In this document: in pieces, positions 54,403 to 62,479 of the stretch
Layout: the number at the start of each line of letters is the position of its first letter
How positions within the stretch are numbered: the stretch's first letter is position 1
Position numbers and translations under genes: made by a program
Notes under the pieces: model-generated
The model's database searches: none
The model's input: the letters and a program-made list of their open reading frames with translations, nothing else
What the model was told of the DNA's origin: nothing
From: an uncultured Prevotellaceae bacterium
Lineage (GTDB): Bacteria; Bacteroidota; Bacteroidia; Bacteroidales; Bacteroidaceae
NCBI GenBank assembly: GCA_900321425.1
Contig: ONWA01000009.1
Location: 29,571-93,570, forward strand
Length of the DNA: 64,000 nucleotides
Direction: 5' to 3'

Positions 54403-54642
54403 TCATTCAAATTCATTTTCAATTTTATACTCGATGTTTTCTCTTAAAGTGCGATAATCGTCAATATGTCTAGTGCCATCATCATCCACTAAAATGCTGT
54501 CATTGTAACATTTCTCAATGATTCCCTTAATCTTTGATTCAATCACATTATCATCGACACTATCTAGGGCGCAATTCATAATTGCCCATTCCAAAAATTC
54601 ATCGTAAACAGAATTGATGTATTCATTAACTTCTTTATCCAT
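54403..54642 (-). CDS. Small acidic helical protein (79 aa)
   Basis: Start at the ATG 54642 (M-D-K-E-V-N-E-Y-I-N-S-V); the longer frame begins in a poly-A/T tract. Highly acidic, predicted helical, no family known. Convergent with the 54011 gene. Confidence 0.5.
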   Translation of the reverse strand: MDKEVNEYINSVYDEFLEWAIMNCALDSVDDNVIESKIKGIIEKCYNDSILVDDDGTRHIDDYRTLRENIEYKIENEFE

Positions 54643-54806
54643 AATTTTCTTTTTTCTGCAAAAGTAAAAAAAAAATTGGAATAACAAAAAATTACTTCAA
54701 AATTAAAAGTTAATACCAAATACTAGTATGTAATTATTAGTTGTCCTATCTAGAACAATTACAGCCTTATATCTATTCTCTATGTTTTTCAACAGCATCG
54801 TCTCGT

Positions 54807-56141
54807 TCACTTTTCTTTCATATACATGGTTATACAATTGTCTTTTCGCCATCGTTTAAGCGTGCTCAGAGAGACTTCAAGACCATTATTCTTCATTGCC
54901 TCCACATTCTCCTTATCGCTTAATCTACAGTCGTATAATTCTCCGATTCTATCTCCACGAAGTTGTTTTGCGGCAATGTTCTTAACTTGATTCTTGGTCA
55001 TCCCATACTTCACACAATAATTTGGGTTGACCATATACCTTCTACTCGTCCCCTTCAGATTATTATACTGTGTCATATCGGCTTTCATAACATCCTTGGC
55101 AATGCAGAATATATCTTTCTTTCCGATGATATTCTCCGCATCATAATTGGAAATATAATAGACCAATTCATATAGCAGATTATATATTAGATTATCAAAT
55201 GTTATGCTTGGTGTTATCAATCTTCTCAGAATGCCATTGAGATACAGTTTATGTCTCCTTCCCTCACCATCCTTTATCTTCACTGCTCTTCCATCCTTGT
55301 TCTTTCTCCAATATCTCCGTATCTCAATATAATCACATGGAAATAAGATATAAGGCGTATCGTCATTTGGAATATCTATCGGTGTATGCTCAATGTTTGG
55401 ATATGTATCAAAGTACTTGGTGATGACATCCTCCATCTTCATATTCCAATAATCTTCCTCGAATTGTTTATCTACAAAAGTGTCATTGAGATTCATATTG
55501 TATGTGGGTGTGTATATATGATTCTCACTGACACTTTCATCCTTATCATCTGTACAGTTTATATGATAATAGTCTTTATAATAATCTATGAAGTCATGTT
55601 TACTATATACTATATGTGATGTGTTTATAGTGCAATTACTGCATCCATTGCCGTTATAGTATTGGGAAGCCTTCAGACTGCGTTTGTCAATGCCATCAAT
55701 ACATAAATGATTGGCTTCAAGTATGGCATAAACATAGTTATAATATTCTTGACATCCTTCAATATGCTCATCAAAGCAATAGATGAATCGGTACTTGCAT
55801 TCACCATTAACACCATCATTGCAAGATGTATAGGCTATTGTGGGCTTATGCTGAAGGGTCTGAATCATTGAGGTCATATCCACCTTGGAATGGTCAATAT
55901 CAATGGATATGAACGATGAATAAATGAAGTTATTATCTGTCTTATCACGCATTCCAAACGAACTGAGGTTAAAGATGGGAGCATAACAATAGCCGTTGGC
56001 AATTGCCTTTGTCATTCCTTCAATATCGGTTCTGACCTTGTAGAATCTCAGCCTTCCGACCTCGGTCTCTCTGTCTGGTTTTCTGTTAAACTTCTGTGAT
56101 GACAGACTGACCTCAAATGTGTAGTCTAGTGTGTTTTTCAT
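54807..56141 (-). CDS. Primase/replication-initiator-like protein
   Basis: 444 aa from the ATG at 56141. S-I-D-I-D-H (Asp81, Asp83), then T-I-A-Y-T-S and K-Y-R-F-I-Y-C-F (116-123), form the strand-acid-strand order of archaeo-eukaryotic-primase-type cores, as in small Bacteroidetes BT4734-like primases. The C-terminus has a helix-turn-helix-like region (V-S-L-S-T-L-K-R-W-R-K-D-N). Two direct 14-bp repeats 20 bp apart abut the start codon, in the way iterons abut rep genes. Could initiate replication of the excised island. The assignment rests on motif order only. Confidence 0.55.
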   Translation of the reverse strand: MKNTLDYTFEVSLSSQKFNRKPDRETEVGRLRFYKVRTDIEGMTKAIANGYCYAPIFNLSSFGMRDKTDNNFIYSSFISIDIDHSKVDMTSMIQTLQHKPTIAYTSCNDGVNGECKYRFIYCFDEHIEGCQEYYNYVYAILEANHLCIDGIDKRSLKASQYYNGNGCSNCTINTSHIVYSKHDFIDYYKDYYHINCTDDKDESVSENHIYTPTYNMNLNDTFVDKQFEEDYWNMKMEDVITKYFDTYPNIEHTPIDIPNDDTPYILFPCDYIEIRRYWRKNKDGRAVKIKDGEGRRHKLYLNGILRRLITPSITFDNLIYNLLYELVYYISNYDAENIIGKKDIFCIAKDVMKADMTQYNNLKGTSRRYMVNPNYCVKYGMTKNQVKNIAAKQLRGDRIGELYDCRLSDKENVEAMKNNGLEVSLSTLKRWRKDNCITMYMKEK

Positions 56142-56142
56142 T

Positions 56143-56216
56143 ATCCCAATGCTTATATAACAATCCCAATGCCTATTATTTTCAAAAAAGAGGGGCTTGC
56201 CAACATTAAGCATTGG
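56143..56216. repeat. Iteron-like repeats upstream of the primase-like gene
   Basis: ATCCCAATGCYTAT at 56143-56156 and 56163-56176 (20-bp period), plus an inverted AAGCATTGG at 56208-56216. Candidate origin or autoregulatory operator. Confidence 0.5.
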
Positions 56217-56293
56217 AAAAACTGTTAGCAACGGTAGCTATTCCGTGCCCCTCATATATAAATTATATATCTCAATTTGATAATTTTAAAGAT

Positions 56294-56854
56294 TTATTTC
56301 TTATCAAGTTTAAACTCATTCATTATTCTTGATGCTCGCTGATAGCCGATATGTGCTTCACGCATGAAATGAGTAACCTTAACTTGACCATAGTGCATCA
56401 AGAGCGCAATATATATCCGTATGGCATTCTTCTCGGCTCTTTTTGTTCTTGCACGTTCAAGTCTAAGTCTATCGTATTTGCCTTGGTCACGTGCATTTGC
56501 TCGCTTGTATCGTTCCTTGGCTGTTTCGGTATTAGCATTTTCTCGGTGTGTTATCATTCGTAGATTATCAAGATGGTTGTTAGTTCTGTCACCGTCAATA
56601 TGGTCAACTTCATACCCAATCTTGATTTTACCAACAAACACAGTATATATCAGTCTATGCACGTACCACTTGTGTTTTGCGCCACTGTCATCAACCAATA
56701 TAACCGTCAAGTAGCCGTTCTTTTCCTTTGTAAGATTAAGTCTCTTGCGAGATAAGTGTGTTTTTCCAATGGGTGATGTGTGTTTGCGTCTAATAATTTT
56801 TCCATCTGGGTATATATTGTAGTGCTTATACCCCTCTAACTTCTTGTATTTCAC
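56294..56854 (-). CDS. NUMOD4-type HNH homing endonuclease
   Basis: 186 aa. N-terminal NUMOD4-like Y-K-H-Y-N-I-Y-P-D-G-K-I, HNH core Y-E-V-D-H-I-D-G-D-R-T-N-N with N-L-R-M-I-T and H-R-E-N-A-N, then a basic C-terminal helix-turn-helix-like region. Free-standing HNH endonuclease typical of phages and mobile elements; cuts DNA near its own insertion site. A consensus promoter and a leader hairpin lie upstream (57052-57083, 56981-57014). Confidence 0.88.
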   Translation of the reverse strand: MKYKKLEGYKHYNIYPDGKIIRRKHTSPIGKTHLSRKRLNLTKEKNGYLTVILVDDSGAKHKWYVHRLIYTVFVGKIKIGYEVDHIDGDRTNNHLDNLRMITHRENANTETAKERYKRANARDQGKYDRLRLERARTKRAEKNAIRIYIALLMHYGQVKVTHFMREAHIGYQRASRIMNEFKLDKK

Positions 56855-56980
56855 TTTGTTTCATAGTATTTATTTTTAGTTATTCTGAGCCTTTACTACA
56901 TTTGCAATGTGCTCATACTACAATAAATATCACTATGATTTGAAAAGTTACTTTTACCCTATTTTTTTTTTTGAAAAAGT

Positions 56981-57014
56981 GAGGGAAAGCGAATCGATAT
57001 GACAACTTTCCCTC
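56981..57014 (-). promoter_or_regulatory. Hairpin in HNH leader (attenuator-like)
   Basis: Perfect 9-bp stem GAGGGAAAG / CTTTCCCTC with a 16-nt loop, followed on the minus strand by ACTTTTTC. It lies between the promoter at 57052-57083 and the HNH start. Possible attenuator or terminator. Confidence 0.45.
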
Positions 57015-57051
57015 GTAACTATGTTGTACATACACCTAAATGGACGTGTGG

Positions 57052-57083
57052 CAAAGATATAGACGAAAAATCCAAAAAACAAA
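57052..57083 (-). promoter_or_regulatory. Promoter toward the HNH gene
   Basis: Minus strand TTTG-N20-TATCTTTG, exact consensus. Predicted leader of about 190 nt. Confidence 0.7.
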
Positions 57084-57568
57084 TTTTGAGGCAAAAAAAT
57101 CAATTATTTTTCAATCTTCATTCCATTTATTAAAAATGAACTCTTATTGATATTACGTGTGTGCGTGTGCGAGAGTGAATCACAACAACAATCCAATGTC
57201 TAGCACCTTCAAACGCTGGAAATGGGTCTGTATGGCTCCCGATTGGGATTGCACTAACAACTATCCACTGAAACGATGAAAAGCCCATGTGGGGACTGGA
57301 ATCAATGAATCCAGACATTCCACCCATGTCTAGCACATCATTGAACAACATCAAGAACGGATATTGTGGGGAGAGCCCCCTCATATACCCCCACCCCTAT
57401 GTCCCCCCTATGGGGATGGGGGATTTTAGTTGTGTTTTGGGCATAACAGTTTGCTCCGAAAAATTCCAGAAAAAAAATGGAAAAATAATATCAAGGCCTT
57501 AAAAAAAATATCATTCAAATCAGTAACTTTTCAATTTACGAGATATTTATTATTAAAAGTAACATTCA
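57084..57568. other. Non-coding stretch between divergent genes
   Basis: No supported gene. It holds ATGTCTAGCAC twice (57195 and 57326 regions), a CTGGA...TCCAG hairpin (57296-57314), and a C-run/G-run segment (about 57378-57424: CCCCCACCCC then GGGGATGGGGG) that could form a strong hairpin or G-quadruplex. The right end carries AT-rich sequence before the 57569 gene, with a TAACTTTT box. Could contain an origin or transfer site; nothing decisive. Confidence 0.35.
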
Positions 57569-57835
57569 ATGAAAACAGTTATTAAAAGACTTACAGAGCA
57601 AGAACTACGTCAAATCGTGGAAAGCAGCGTGCAGCGTATAATGGAAGGAAAAATAGACACTAATAGAGAAATACGTCTAGCATACAATGAACTTCAAGCG
57701 ATGGGCAAACACCTATCATCACTTGGCCTTAGACTTGATGGAACAAGATACCGTCCACTATTTGACCAACTGAGGGATGCAATGGTGCAACTCAACAATG
57801 AACTTATTAAAGCGATGAAGGGAGGTGGGAAGTAA
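57569..57835 (+). CDS. Small phage-like protein with N-terminal RLTExELRxIVExSVxRI motif
   Basis: 88 aa. The N-terminus V-I-K-R-L-T-E-Q-E-L-R-Q-I-V-E-S resembles the R-L-T-E-x-D-L-H-x-I-I-K-E-S leader found at the start of many small proteins of Bacteroidetes phages. The rest is helical. First gene of a run of six short rightward genes; overlaps the next gene start (TAATGAG, 1 bp). Confidence 0.6.
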   Translation: MKTVIKRLTEQELRQIVESSVQRIMEGKIDTNREIRLAYNELQAMGKHLSSLGLRLDGTRYRPLFDQLRDAMVQLNNELIKAMKGGGK

Positions 57836-58137
57836 TGAGTTATTTTGCATTAGATAATCAAAATTTGACAAAAGAAGATAATCAGAACGTATCAACCATA
57901 AACAAAGCTCATCACACTCAACCACACACGAAACAAGCAAGACAAAAAATAAGTGAGACACAGAAAGCCAGATATAAAATGATGCGTGAACTTGTAAGCA
58001 AAGGGACAAATGCTGTAACAGAAGATACGGTTAGGCGAATTACGAAAGAGGTTATCACAGAATTTATACGTAAGAATGCATTCCATATACCCCAAAGCAC
58101 TAATAACAACATCAAACCAATCAATATTAATCTATGA
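57835..58137 (+). CDS. Hypothetical protein (100 aa)
   Basis: Polar, basic and Gln/Thr/Lys-rich with helices (T-K-Q-A-R-Q-K-I-S-E-T-Q-K-A-R, then V-R-R-I-T-K-E-V-I-T-E-F-I-R). No family recognised. Starts 1 bp before the stop of the previous gene and ends overlapping the next start by 4 bp, so translationally coupled. Confidence 0.55.
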   Translation: MSYFALDNQNLTKEDNQNVSTINKAHHTQPHTKQARQKISETQKARYKMMRELVSKGTNAVTEDTVRRITKEVITEFIRKNAFHIPQSTNNNIKPININL

Positions 58138-58307
58138 ACGTGAACTTGCTAAAACAGAACAAAGAGGTTGTGATAAAGGATATTGTAGAAGAAGCTTGGG
58201 GAAAGATTGAAAAGGAGAATCTAGCAGAATACACAACCATGCAAGATGTGGAAAAAAAAATAAGGAAACATATTAACGAATTGATTGCAGAATATGATTC
58301 CAACTAA
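58134..58307 (+). CDS. Hypothetical 57-aa protein
   Basis: ATG at 58134 overlaps the previous stop (ATGA). Starts M-N-V-N-L-L-K-Q-N-K and is charged and helical, with V-V-I-K-D-I-V-E-E-A-W. Supported mainly by tight coupling within the small-gene run. Confidence 0.5.
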   Translation: MNVNLLKQNKEVVIKDIVEEAWGKIEKENLAEYTTMQDVEKKIRKHINELIAEYDSN

Positions 58308-58321
58308 TGACAATATAAATA

Positions 58322-58711
58322 ATGAAAAAGAAAATTGTAACAGATAAGGCTAAAATCAAGCAGCTTGAAACATCATACAAAGAACTTCAAGATGTATTGG
58401 ATGGATGTCTTGCGGAAAATGAACAGCTGAAAAACACCCTAAGCAACACACTAGACTATGAATCAAAAATTGAGAAGGAAAACGACAATCTCCTACACTT
58501 GATGAAATATCATTCTTTGATTATGCTGCTAATGGGTGTCATGGAACATTACTGTGACGATGACACATGCATCGGTACGGCATTCAAGCTTGCGATTAGG
58601 AGATACCAACATGCGGTTTTAGATAGAATCCCATTGTTTGATGACGTTATGCCCTATGAATTAAATGATGACGATGATGATGTAATTGATGACGAAGATG
58701 AAAAAGAATAA
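58322..58711 (+). CDS. Coiled-coil protein with acidic tail (129 aa)
   Basis: Residues 8-62 are a coiled coil (leucines at heptad spacing: L-E-T-S-Y-K-E-L-Q-D-V-L). A short hydrophobic stretch (Y-H-S-L-I-M-L-L-M-G-V-M) follows and an Asp/Glu-rich tail (about 110-129) ends it. Function unknown. Confidence 0.55.
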   Translation: MKKKIVTDKAKIKQLETSYKELQDVLDGCLAENEQLKNTLSNTLDYESKIEKENDNLLHLMKYHSLIMLLMGVMEHYCDDDTCIGTAFKLAIRRYQHAVLDRIPLFDDVMPYELNDDDDDVIDDEDEKE

Positions 58712-58928
58712 GGTTGGTGACTTCAATGAACTAGAAAAAATCCGCATATATATGGAATATCACAAGGACGAAGTGTTTACGCCAGAGTTCATGGAAAAAC
58801 TAGCAGATAGATTCCTCAGTTACTATAGTGTGAGAAAGAAAATTAAGGAGCTATACCCACGAATACTTATAGCCGACATTAAAGATAATATAAGCATAAT
58901 ACCAGACAGTTATGAAGAAGTACAATAA
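58698..58928 (+). CDS. Hypothetical protein (76 aa)
   Basis: Overlaps the previous gene by 14 bp. ATG at 58698 chosen; an ATG at 58689 is also in frame. Lys-rich and helical, containing F-T-P-E-F-M-E-K-L-A-D-R-F-L-S-Y-Y. No family recognised. Confidence 0.5.
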   Translation: MKKNKVGDFNELEKIRIYMEYHKDEVFTPEFMEKLADRFLSYYSVRKKIKELYPRILIADIKDNISIIPDSYEEVQ

Positions 58929-59073
58929 GAAAACGAAGGGATATGCTAGTCAGTCAGAGCCTCTTTATACCAAAGAGGATTTTCTTTATTATTTCGAGAA
59001 TAGACTACAGCATATAATAAGAGACGAGGTGAATGCTCAGTTCAAGCAAGCATTCTATCAACTGCCATTCTAG
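58912..59073 (+). CDS. Hypothetical 53-aa protein
   Basis: ATG at 58912 overlaps the previous gene end by 17 bp. Starts M-K-K-Y-N-K-K-T-K-G; basic front, helical back with E-D-F-L-Y-Y-F-E-N-R. Supported by position in the coupled run only. Confidence 0.45.
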   Translation: MKKYNKKTKGYASQSEPLYTKEDFLYYFENRLQHIIRDEVNAQFKQAFYQLPF

Positions 59074-59245
59074 CGCACGCCCAGAAAATCCAGATATAAA
59101 CAGTAATGATAATATCATTCAAACAATTATGGGGCATGCCTCTTTGCTAGTAGGCGCATCCGCAAATCTAACATTCAAGCAATAATTCGGCTAGAAGAGT
59201 GCATAAAAACGCATTGCTCTTCAAGCTTTCAAAAAAAAGAAAATT

Positions 59246-59512
59246 ATGAAAAGAGTACTAATAACAGAACGACAATATAAACTCGGCAATAATGTTCTAG
59301 CAACCTCGTCACAGTTGAAAAAGCTCAAAAAAAAACTCGAAAATCTGAATACGTTGAGCACGAAGAATAAGCTGAGGGAATGGATGCAGAGTGTATTCAT
59401 ACTCGGTCAGCTGCTTGCGAAAGTTGATTCAAAGGATATCGCTAGCAAAGAGGGTATCATGTACGAATACGATTCAATCATCAAGAAGGTAGATGGCATG
59501 ACTGAGATATGA
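59246..59512 (+). CDS. Small phage-like protein (88 aa)
   Basis: Starts M-K-R-V-L-I-T-E-R-Q-Y-K-L, another form of the short V/I-L-I-T-E-x-Q-Y start seen in Bacteroidetes phage proteins. Then a Lys-rich coiled coil (L-K-K-L-K-K-K-L-E-N-L). The 172-bp gap before it has a GAAGAG...CTCTTC hairpin (59193-59221) that may end the preceding run. Confidence 0.55.
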   Translation: MKRVLITERQYKLGNNVLATSSQLKKLKKKLENLNTLSTKNKLREWMQSVFILGQLLAKVDSKDIASKEGIMYEYDSIIKKVDGMTEI

Positions 59513-59551
59513 CCAAACGGACATATATTATAATCATGGGTAGCTGATTGG

Positions 59552-60034
59552 CTATCCTTGTTTGATTCGTAGCTTAATATTGTTTGTTTTTGCATATTGT
59601 TCAAAATCATCTTTAAGAATACGATATTTACTCTTTTTTCCTTTTGCTTCTGTGAATTTTAACCTACCTTCTTTAATCGCTTTACGAACGGCAGTACCAG
59701 ATATTTCCCATTTTGCTTCTATATCTGGAACGGTATAATACACTTCTGTTACAGAATATTTATCACGGATTCCCTCGCTACTTCTAATGTCTTTATTTGC
59801 TTGACAAGCGATTTTCTCTAGAACGTTCGATATTATTTCAAAATCAGATTTGATAGAAAGGATGAACTCTTTTGTTGAATAATGCTCATCCAAGCCATAC
59901 AAAGCATGGCCTAGAGCCATACTGATTTCTGTATAATCAAGCACTGCATCAGGATTCTGCTTGTGATAAATCATGTAACTACGAAAGAAAGTCGCTAACT
60001 CTGACTCCGCATGGGTTTTTTCTTTGTCTGCCAT
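59552..60034 (-). CDS. Probable excisionase / recombination directionality factor (HTH protein)
   Basis: 160 aa. The C-terminal half carries a winged-helix-like segment (D-I-E-A-K-W-E-I-S-G-T-A-V-R-K-A-I-K-E-G-R-L) of the MerR/excisionase type, seen in DUF3853-like and helix-turn-helix proteins next to integrases. The N-terminal 90 residues are helical and of unknown role. It begins 11 bp downstream of the integrase stop and is co-transcribed with it, which supports a role in excision control. Confidence 0.65.
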   Translation of the reverse strand: MADKEKTHAESELATFFRSYMIYHKQNPDAVLDYTEISMALGHALYGLDEHYSTKEFILSIKSDFEIISNVLEKIACQANKDIRSSEGIRDKYSVTEVYYTVPDIEAKWEISGTAVRKAIKEGRLKFTEAKGKKSKYRILKDDFEQYAKTNNIKLRIKQG

Positions 60035-60045
60035 AATAGTATATT

Positions 60046-61344
60046 TTAAAATTCTAATTTCTGTGTAGCTCCTTGCATTTCAGGCGAAAATTTCATAACA
60101 TATATCTCCATCGTTGAGAATTTCTTATGCCCAGACATACTCATTACCTGATATGGGGGTACTCCTTTTGCTATCAAGCATGAAATAAATGTCCTTCGAG
60201 CTGTATGAGCAGAAATTTTTTCTCTTCTAAACAATTTCTTTTGAATCTTTTTTTCTAAAACATTGCGTATAACAGAGATTTCATCTTCAAAAAGACGCTC
60301 ATTTTCTAACATTTCTGATAAGGCCCTATTAAAACCTTGGTTTGTATAGTCATTGAAGTGGAATCCATAGCGCTCTGCAATCTCTTGTGCTTTAGAAGTC
60401 AATTCAAATTCCACTTCAACCTTGGTCTTGTGTGATATGTAAGATAATAGATATGCACCATTTTTCTGACGCAGAAAGTTTAATTCTGTTAGTAATGTTA
60501 AGTCCAAGAATCGTAAACCAGTCAAACAAAGGAAAACAAAATAGTCACGAACTTTAATGTGATTAGCGTTTTTTAGTTTTCGATTATACAAATCTTTTAC
60601 TTCATCTAAAGACAACGCTATAACTCTTGTCTGTCTACTGTCTCCCAATCGGTTCGACATTATCATGTCGGCCGTAGTATTATCCTTATAATATGCTCTT
60701 ATAAATGCAGAAAGGTTTTCTATTCGTTTGTTTATGGTTTTGTTAACCATATCCCCTTTACATCTGTATCTATGCTCCTTAGTATTAATGTGCTCTTCTG
60801 ATAGCCACTCGCAGAAGTCCTCAATGAAATCTTCTGTAATGTCAGATAAATACAGTTGCGATTTGGTGTCATATTCGTAATCTTCAATGGCATTGGCAGA
60901 ACTTATATAATCCTTTATGGTCGGGTGCTTTTTCCTCGTCTCACCATTTTTTATATCTTGTTTGTGGAGTTCTTTCTCTTTTTCAACATTGAAAGCACGA
61001 TAATCGGTAAGTAAATGATGGTCGGTCTCAGCTGTTGGAAATATGTTTTTTCTCTCCTTGTGAATTGCAAGGTATTCGTCAATGACCTTGACGTTAATTA
61101 CGGCTTTGGGATTATCATAAAGAATAGCAGCTACAGCATTGTCAACTTTTTCTTCTAATTCGTCTATCTCTGCATTGAGGTCGTTGGGATTCTGTGACGA
61201 GTATGTCTCTTTAACTCTAAGATTTTTTGTTAAGTTGACTTTCTCTATCTTGCAGAGTTTATATCTCATCGCTGAGCCGTTCTTTTTAAGATATGCGGTT
61301 AATTTTCCAAGGTAATACCTTCTTGAAACAAATTTTAATGCCAT
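60046..61344 (-). CDS. Tyrosine recombinase / integrase
   Basis: 432 aa. N-terminal arm-binding and SAM-like core-binding domains (to about 235), then the catalytic domain with Arg278 (T-G-L-R-F), Lys306, H-T-A-R-R (His380, Arg383), G-H (His406) and nucleophile Tyr415. The full set of residues is intact. It should integrate the island at the tRNA-Pro 3' end by the 22-bp core. Its promoter (TATCTTTG at 61396-61403, minus) lies between integrase arm-type repeats, so self-repression is likely. Confidence 0.94.
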   Translation of the reverse strand: MALKFVSRRYYLGKLTAYLKKNGSAMRYKLCKIEKVNLTKNLRVKETYSSQNPNDLNAEIDELEEKVDNAVAAILYDNPKAVINVKVIDEYLAIHKERKNIFPTAETDHHLLTDYRAFNVEKEKELHKQDIKNGETRKKHPTIKDYISSANAIEDYEYDTKSQLYLSDITEDFIEDFCEWLSEEHINTKEHRYRCKGDMVNKTINKRIENLSAFIRAYYKDNTTADMIMSNRLGDSRQTRVIALSLDEVKDLYNRKLKNANHIKVRDYFVFLCLTGLRFLDLTLLTELNFLRQKNGAYLLSYISHKTKVEVEFELTSKAQEIAERYGFHFNDYTNQGFNRALSEMLENERLFEDEISVIRNVLEKKIQKKLFRREKISAHTARRTFISCLIAKGVPPYQVMSMSGHKKFSTMEIYVMKFSPEMQGATQKLEF

Positions 61345-61363
61345 AATTTTATAGAGAGATTAC

Positions 61364-61441
61364 TTAAACACCTTTTTAAACACCTTTTGGCGCAACAAAG
61401 ATACAAAATAGATTTGATTCACGCAACTTATTTCACGCAAC
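61364..61441 (+). repeat. Integrase arm-type sites, right end
   Basis: Doubled TTAAACACCTTTT (61364-61388) and two TTCACGCAAC copies (61418-61427, 61432-61441), identical to elements at the left end (32481-32552). The int -7 element lies between the two sets. Confidence 0.7.
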
Positions 61442-61522
61442 TTAACACTGTAAACCCCTTATTTTAAAGAGTTTTACGTTTTTTGGACGTTGAACAAGGT
61501 TTCGCAACAACAACCCCAAAAA

Positions 61523-61544
61523 GAGTCCAGTAATCCCGACCAAA
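61523..61544 (+). other. attR core (22-bp direct repeat)
   Basis: Perfect copy of the tRNA-Pro 3' end (32417-32438), without the rest of the tRNA. Marks the right boundary of the island. Confidence 0.9.
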
Positions 61545-61546
61545 GC

Positions 61547-61580
61547 AAAAGAGGATGAGTTTTCGCTCATCCTCTTTTTT
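61547..61580 (+). terminator. Displaced native terminator of tRNA-Pro
   Basis: AAAAGAGGATGAG / CTCATCCTCTTTT perfect hairpin with TTTTCG loop and a T-run. It directly follows attR and would follow the tRNA if the island were excised. It also serves the convergent 61598 gene on the minus strand. Confidence 0.8.
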
Positions 61581-61597
61581 ATTGATTCCTCGTCACA

Positions 61598-62455
61598 TCA
61601 ATTGATGGAGATTGCCACCAGTTGCTCGCCGGCATCCAGGGCAGCCTTCATCTCCTTGCCTCCACCCAGCACCTTACAGCGACTGATGTCATCGCCCTCT
61701 ACCGCCTCGATCTTCAACTTACCCAGTTGCGACTTCGCATCGCGTCCAGCAACCGTCTTGAGGGTATAGACCCCCAGATGAAGACCGGCGAAGGCCCCTT
61801 CTCTGCTTCCTAGGTCGATATAGACCTCCTTCTGCTTGTCGTTCTTGGCTGTGGCGTCCTCCAGGATATTCGCCTGCAACGGAAGATTCTTGTTCAACCA
61901 GTAGGTGATATCGGTAGCGATACGGTCGTTGGCGTCACCAATGGCAGCGGCAGGATCGGCGTACATCCCCCCCATCGCCTGTCCTTTGAAGGTGGGATTG
62001 GCCACCACTGCTCCCGTCTTGGCATCCTTGAAGGTGATTGTCGTTTCGATGGTCGCCCTATAGGTGGTCGAGGTCTGTGTATTACCGTCCTTGTCGTCCC
62101 AGGTACGCGTATCGGGCTTCAGGGTGATATTGGCAATCAGGACATCCGCGATGAGACCGCTCTCCTTGGACGCATCGTTAAAACGGTAGCGATAGGCACT
62201 GGAGAGTCCCTTGACAATGGCATTCTTCACATCCCCCTCATACTTGGGAGCCTCTACAGAGGCGTCGCTGGTACTGGATCCCATCAGCATCTGTCCGACA
62301 GTCTCCGTGGCCGACGGATTCTCGCCGCGGTGGGTATACTCCACCTGACCAAACGTAATACCATATACCTTGTTTCTGTCTTTCTGCGCATCTTGTGCAG
62401 AAACAGCCATGATGCAGCAAAGGACGGCTGCAAACGTCATGAGCATCTTTTTCAT
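61598..62455 (-). CDS. Secreted protein of unknown function
   Basis: 285 aa from the ATG at 62455, chosen because MKKMLMTFAAVLCCIMAVSAQ is a signal peptide; a longer frame to 62575 would cross the promoter. The middle has S-T-T-Y-R-A-T-I-E-T-T-I-T-F-K-D-A-K-T-G, like periplasmic lipoprotein-type CsgG/LpoB-like domains. The C-terminal third (D-L-G-S-R-E-G-A-F-A-G-L-H-L-G-V-Y) looks FlgT-C-like. Probably periplasmic. Promoter -7 TATCTTTG at 62480-62487. Chromosomal, just outside the island. Confidence 0.6.
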   Translation of the reverse strand: MKKMLMTFAAVLCCIMAVSAQDAQKDRNKVYGITFGQVEYTHRGENPSATETVGQMLMGSSTSDASVEAPKYEGDVKNAIVKGLSSAYRYRFNDASKESGLIADVLIANITLKPDTRTWDDKDGNTQTSTTYRATIETTITFKDAKTGAVVANPTFKGQAMGGMYADPAAAIGDANDRIATDITYWLNKNLPLQANILEDATAKNDKQKEVYIDLGSREGAFAGLHLGVYTLKTVAGRDAKSQLGKLKIEAVEGDDISRCKVLGGGKEMKAALDAGEQLVAISIN

Positions 62456-62479
62456 AATCAGTGATGATAATTGATGTTG

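Larger units (their letters stand above)
32439..61544. mobile_element. Genomic island integrated at tRNA-Pro(GGG), about 29.1 kb
   Basis: Bounded by a 22-bp direct repeat. A tyrosine integrase and a probable excisionase lie at the right end, with matching arm-type repeats just inside both ends. The original tRNA terminator is found beyond attR. The content is AT-rich and accessory: type I RM, a NADAR/ADP-ribosylglycohydrolase operon, BspA-like surface protein, serine recombinase, primase-like protein, HNH nuclease and small phage-like genes. No relaxase, coupling protein, T4SS or capsid genes are visible, so it is not evidently self-transmissible. It may be mobilised by a helper element. Confidence 0.9.

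Noticed and set aside
57130-57502. Overlapping 84-codon (-) and 71-codon (+) frames
   Set aside because: They lie in low-complexity, repeat-bearing intergenic DNA, mirror each other, and have no ribosome site or protein-like composition.
32439-61544. Self-transmissible integrative conjugative element
   Set aside because: No relaxase, coupling protein or T4SS (Tra/VirB) gene can be read, so only a genomic island or satellite is claimed.
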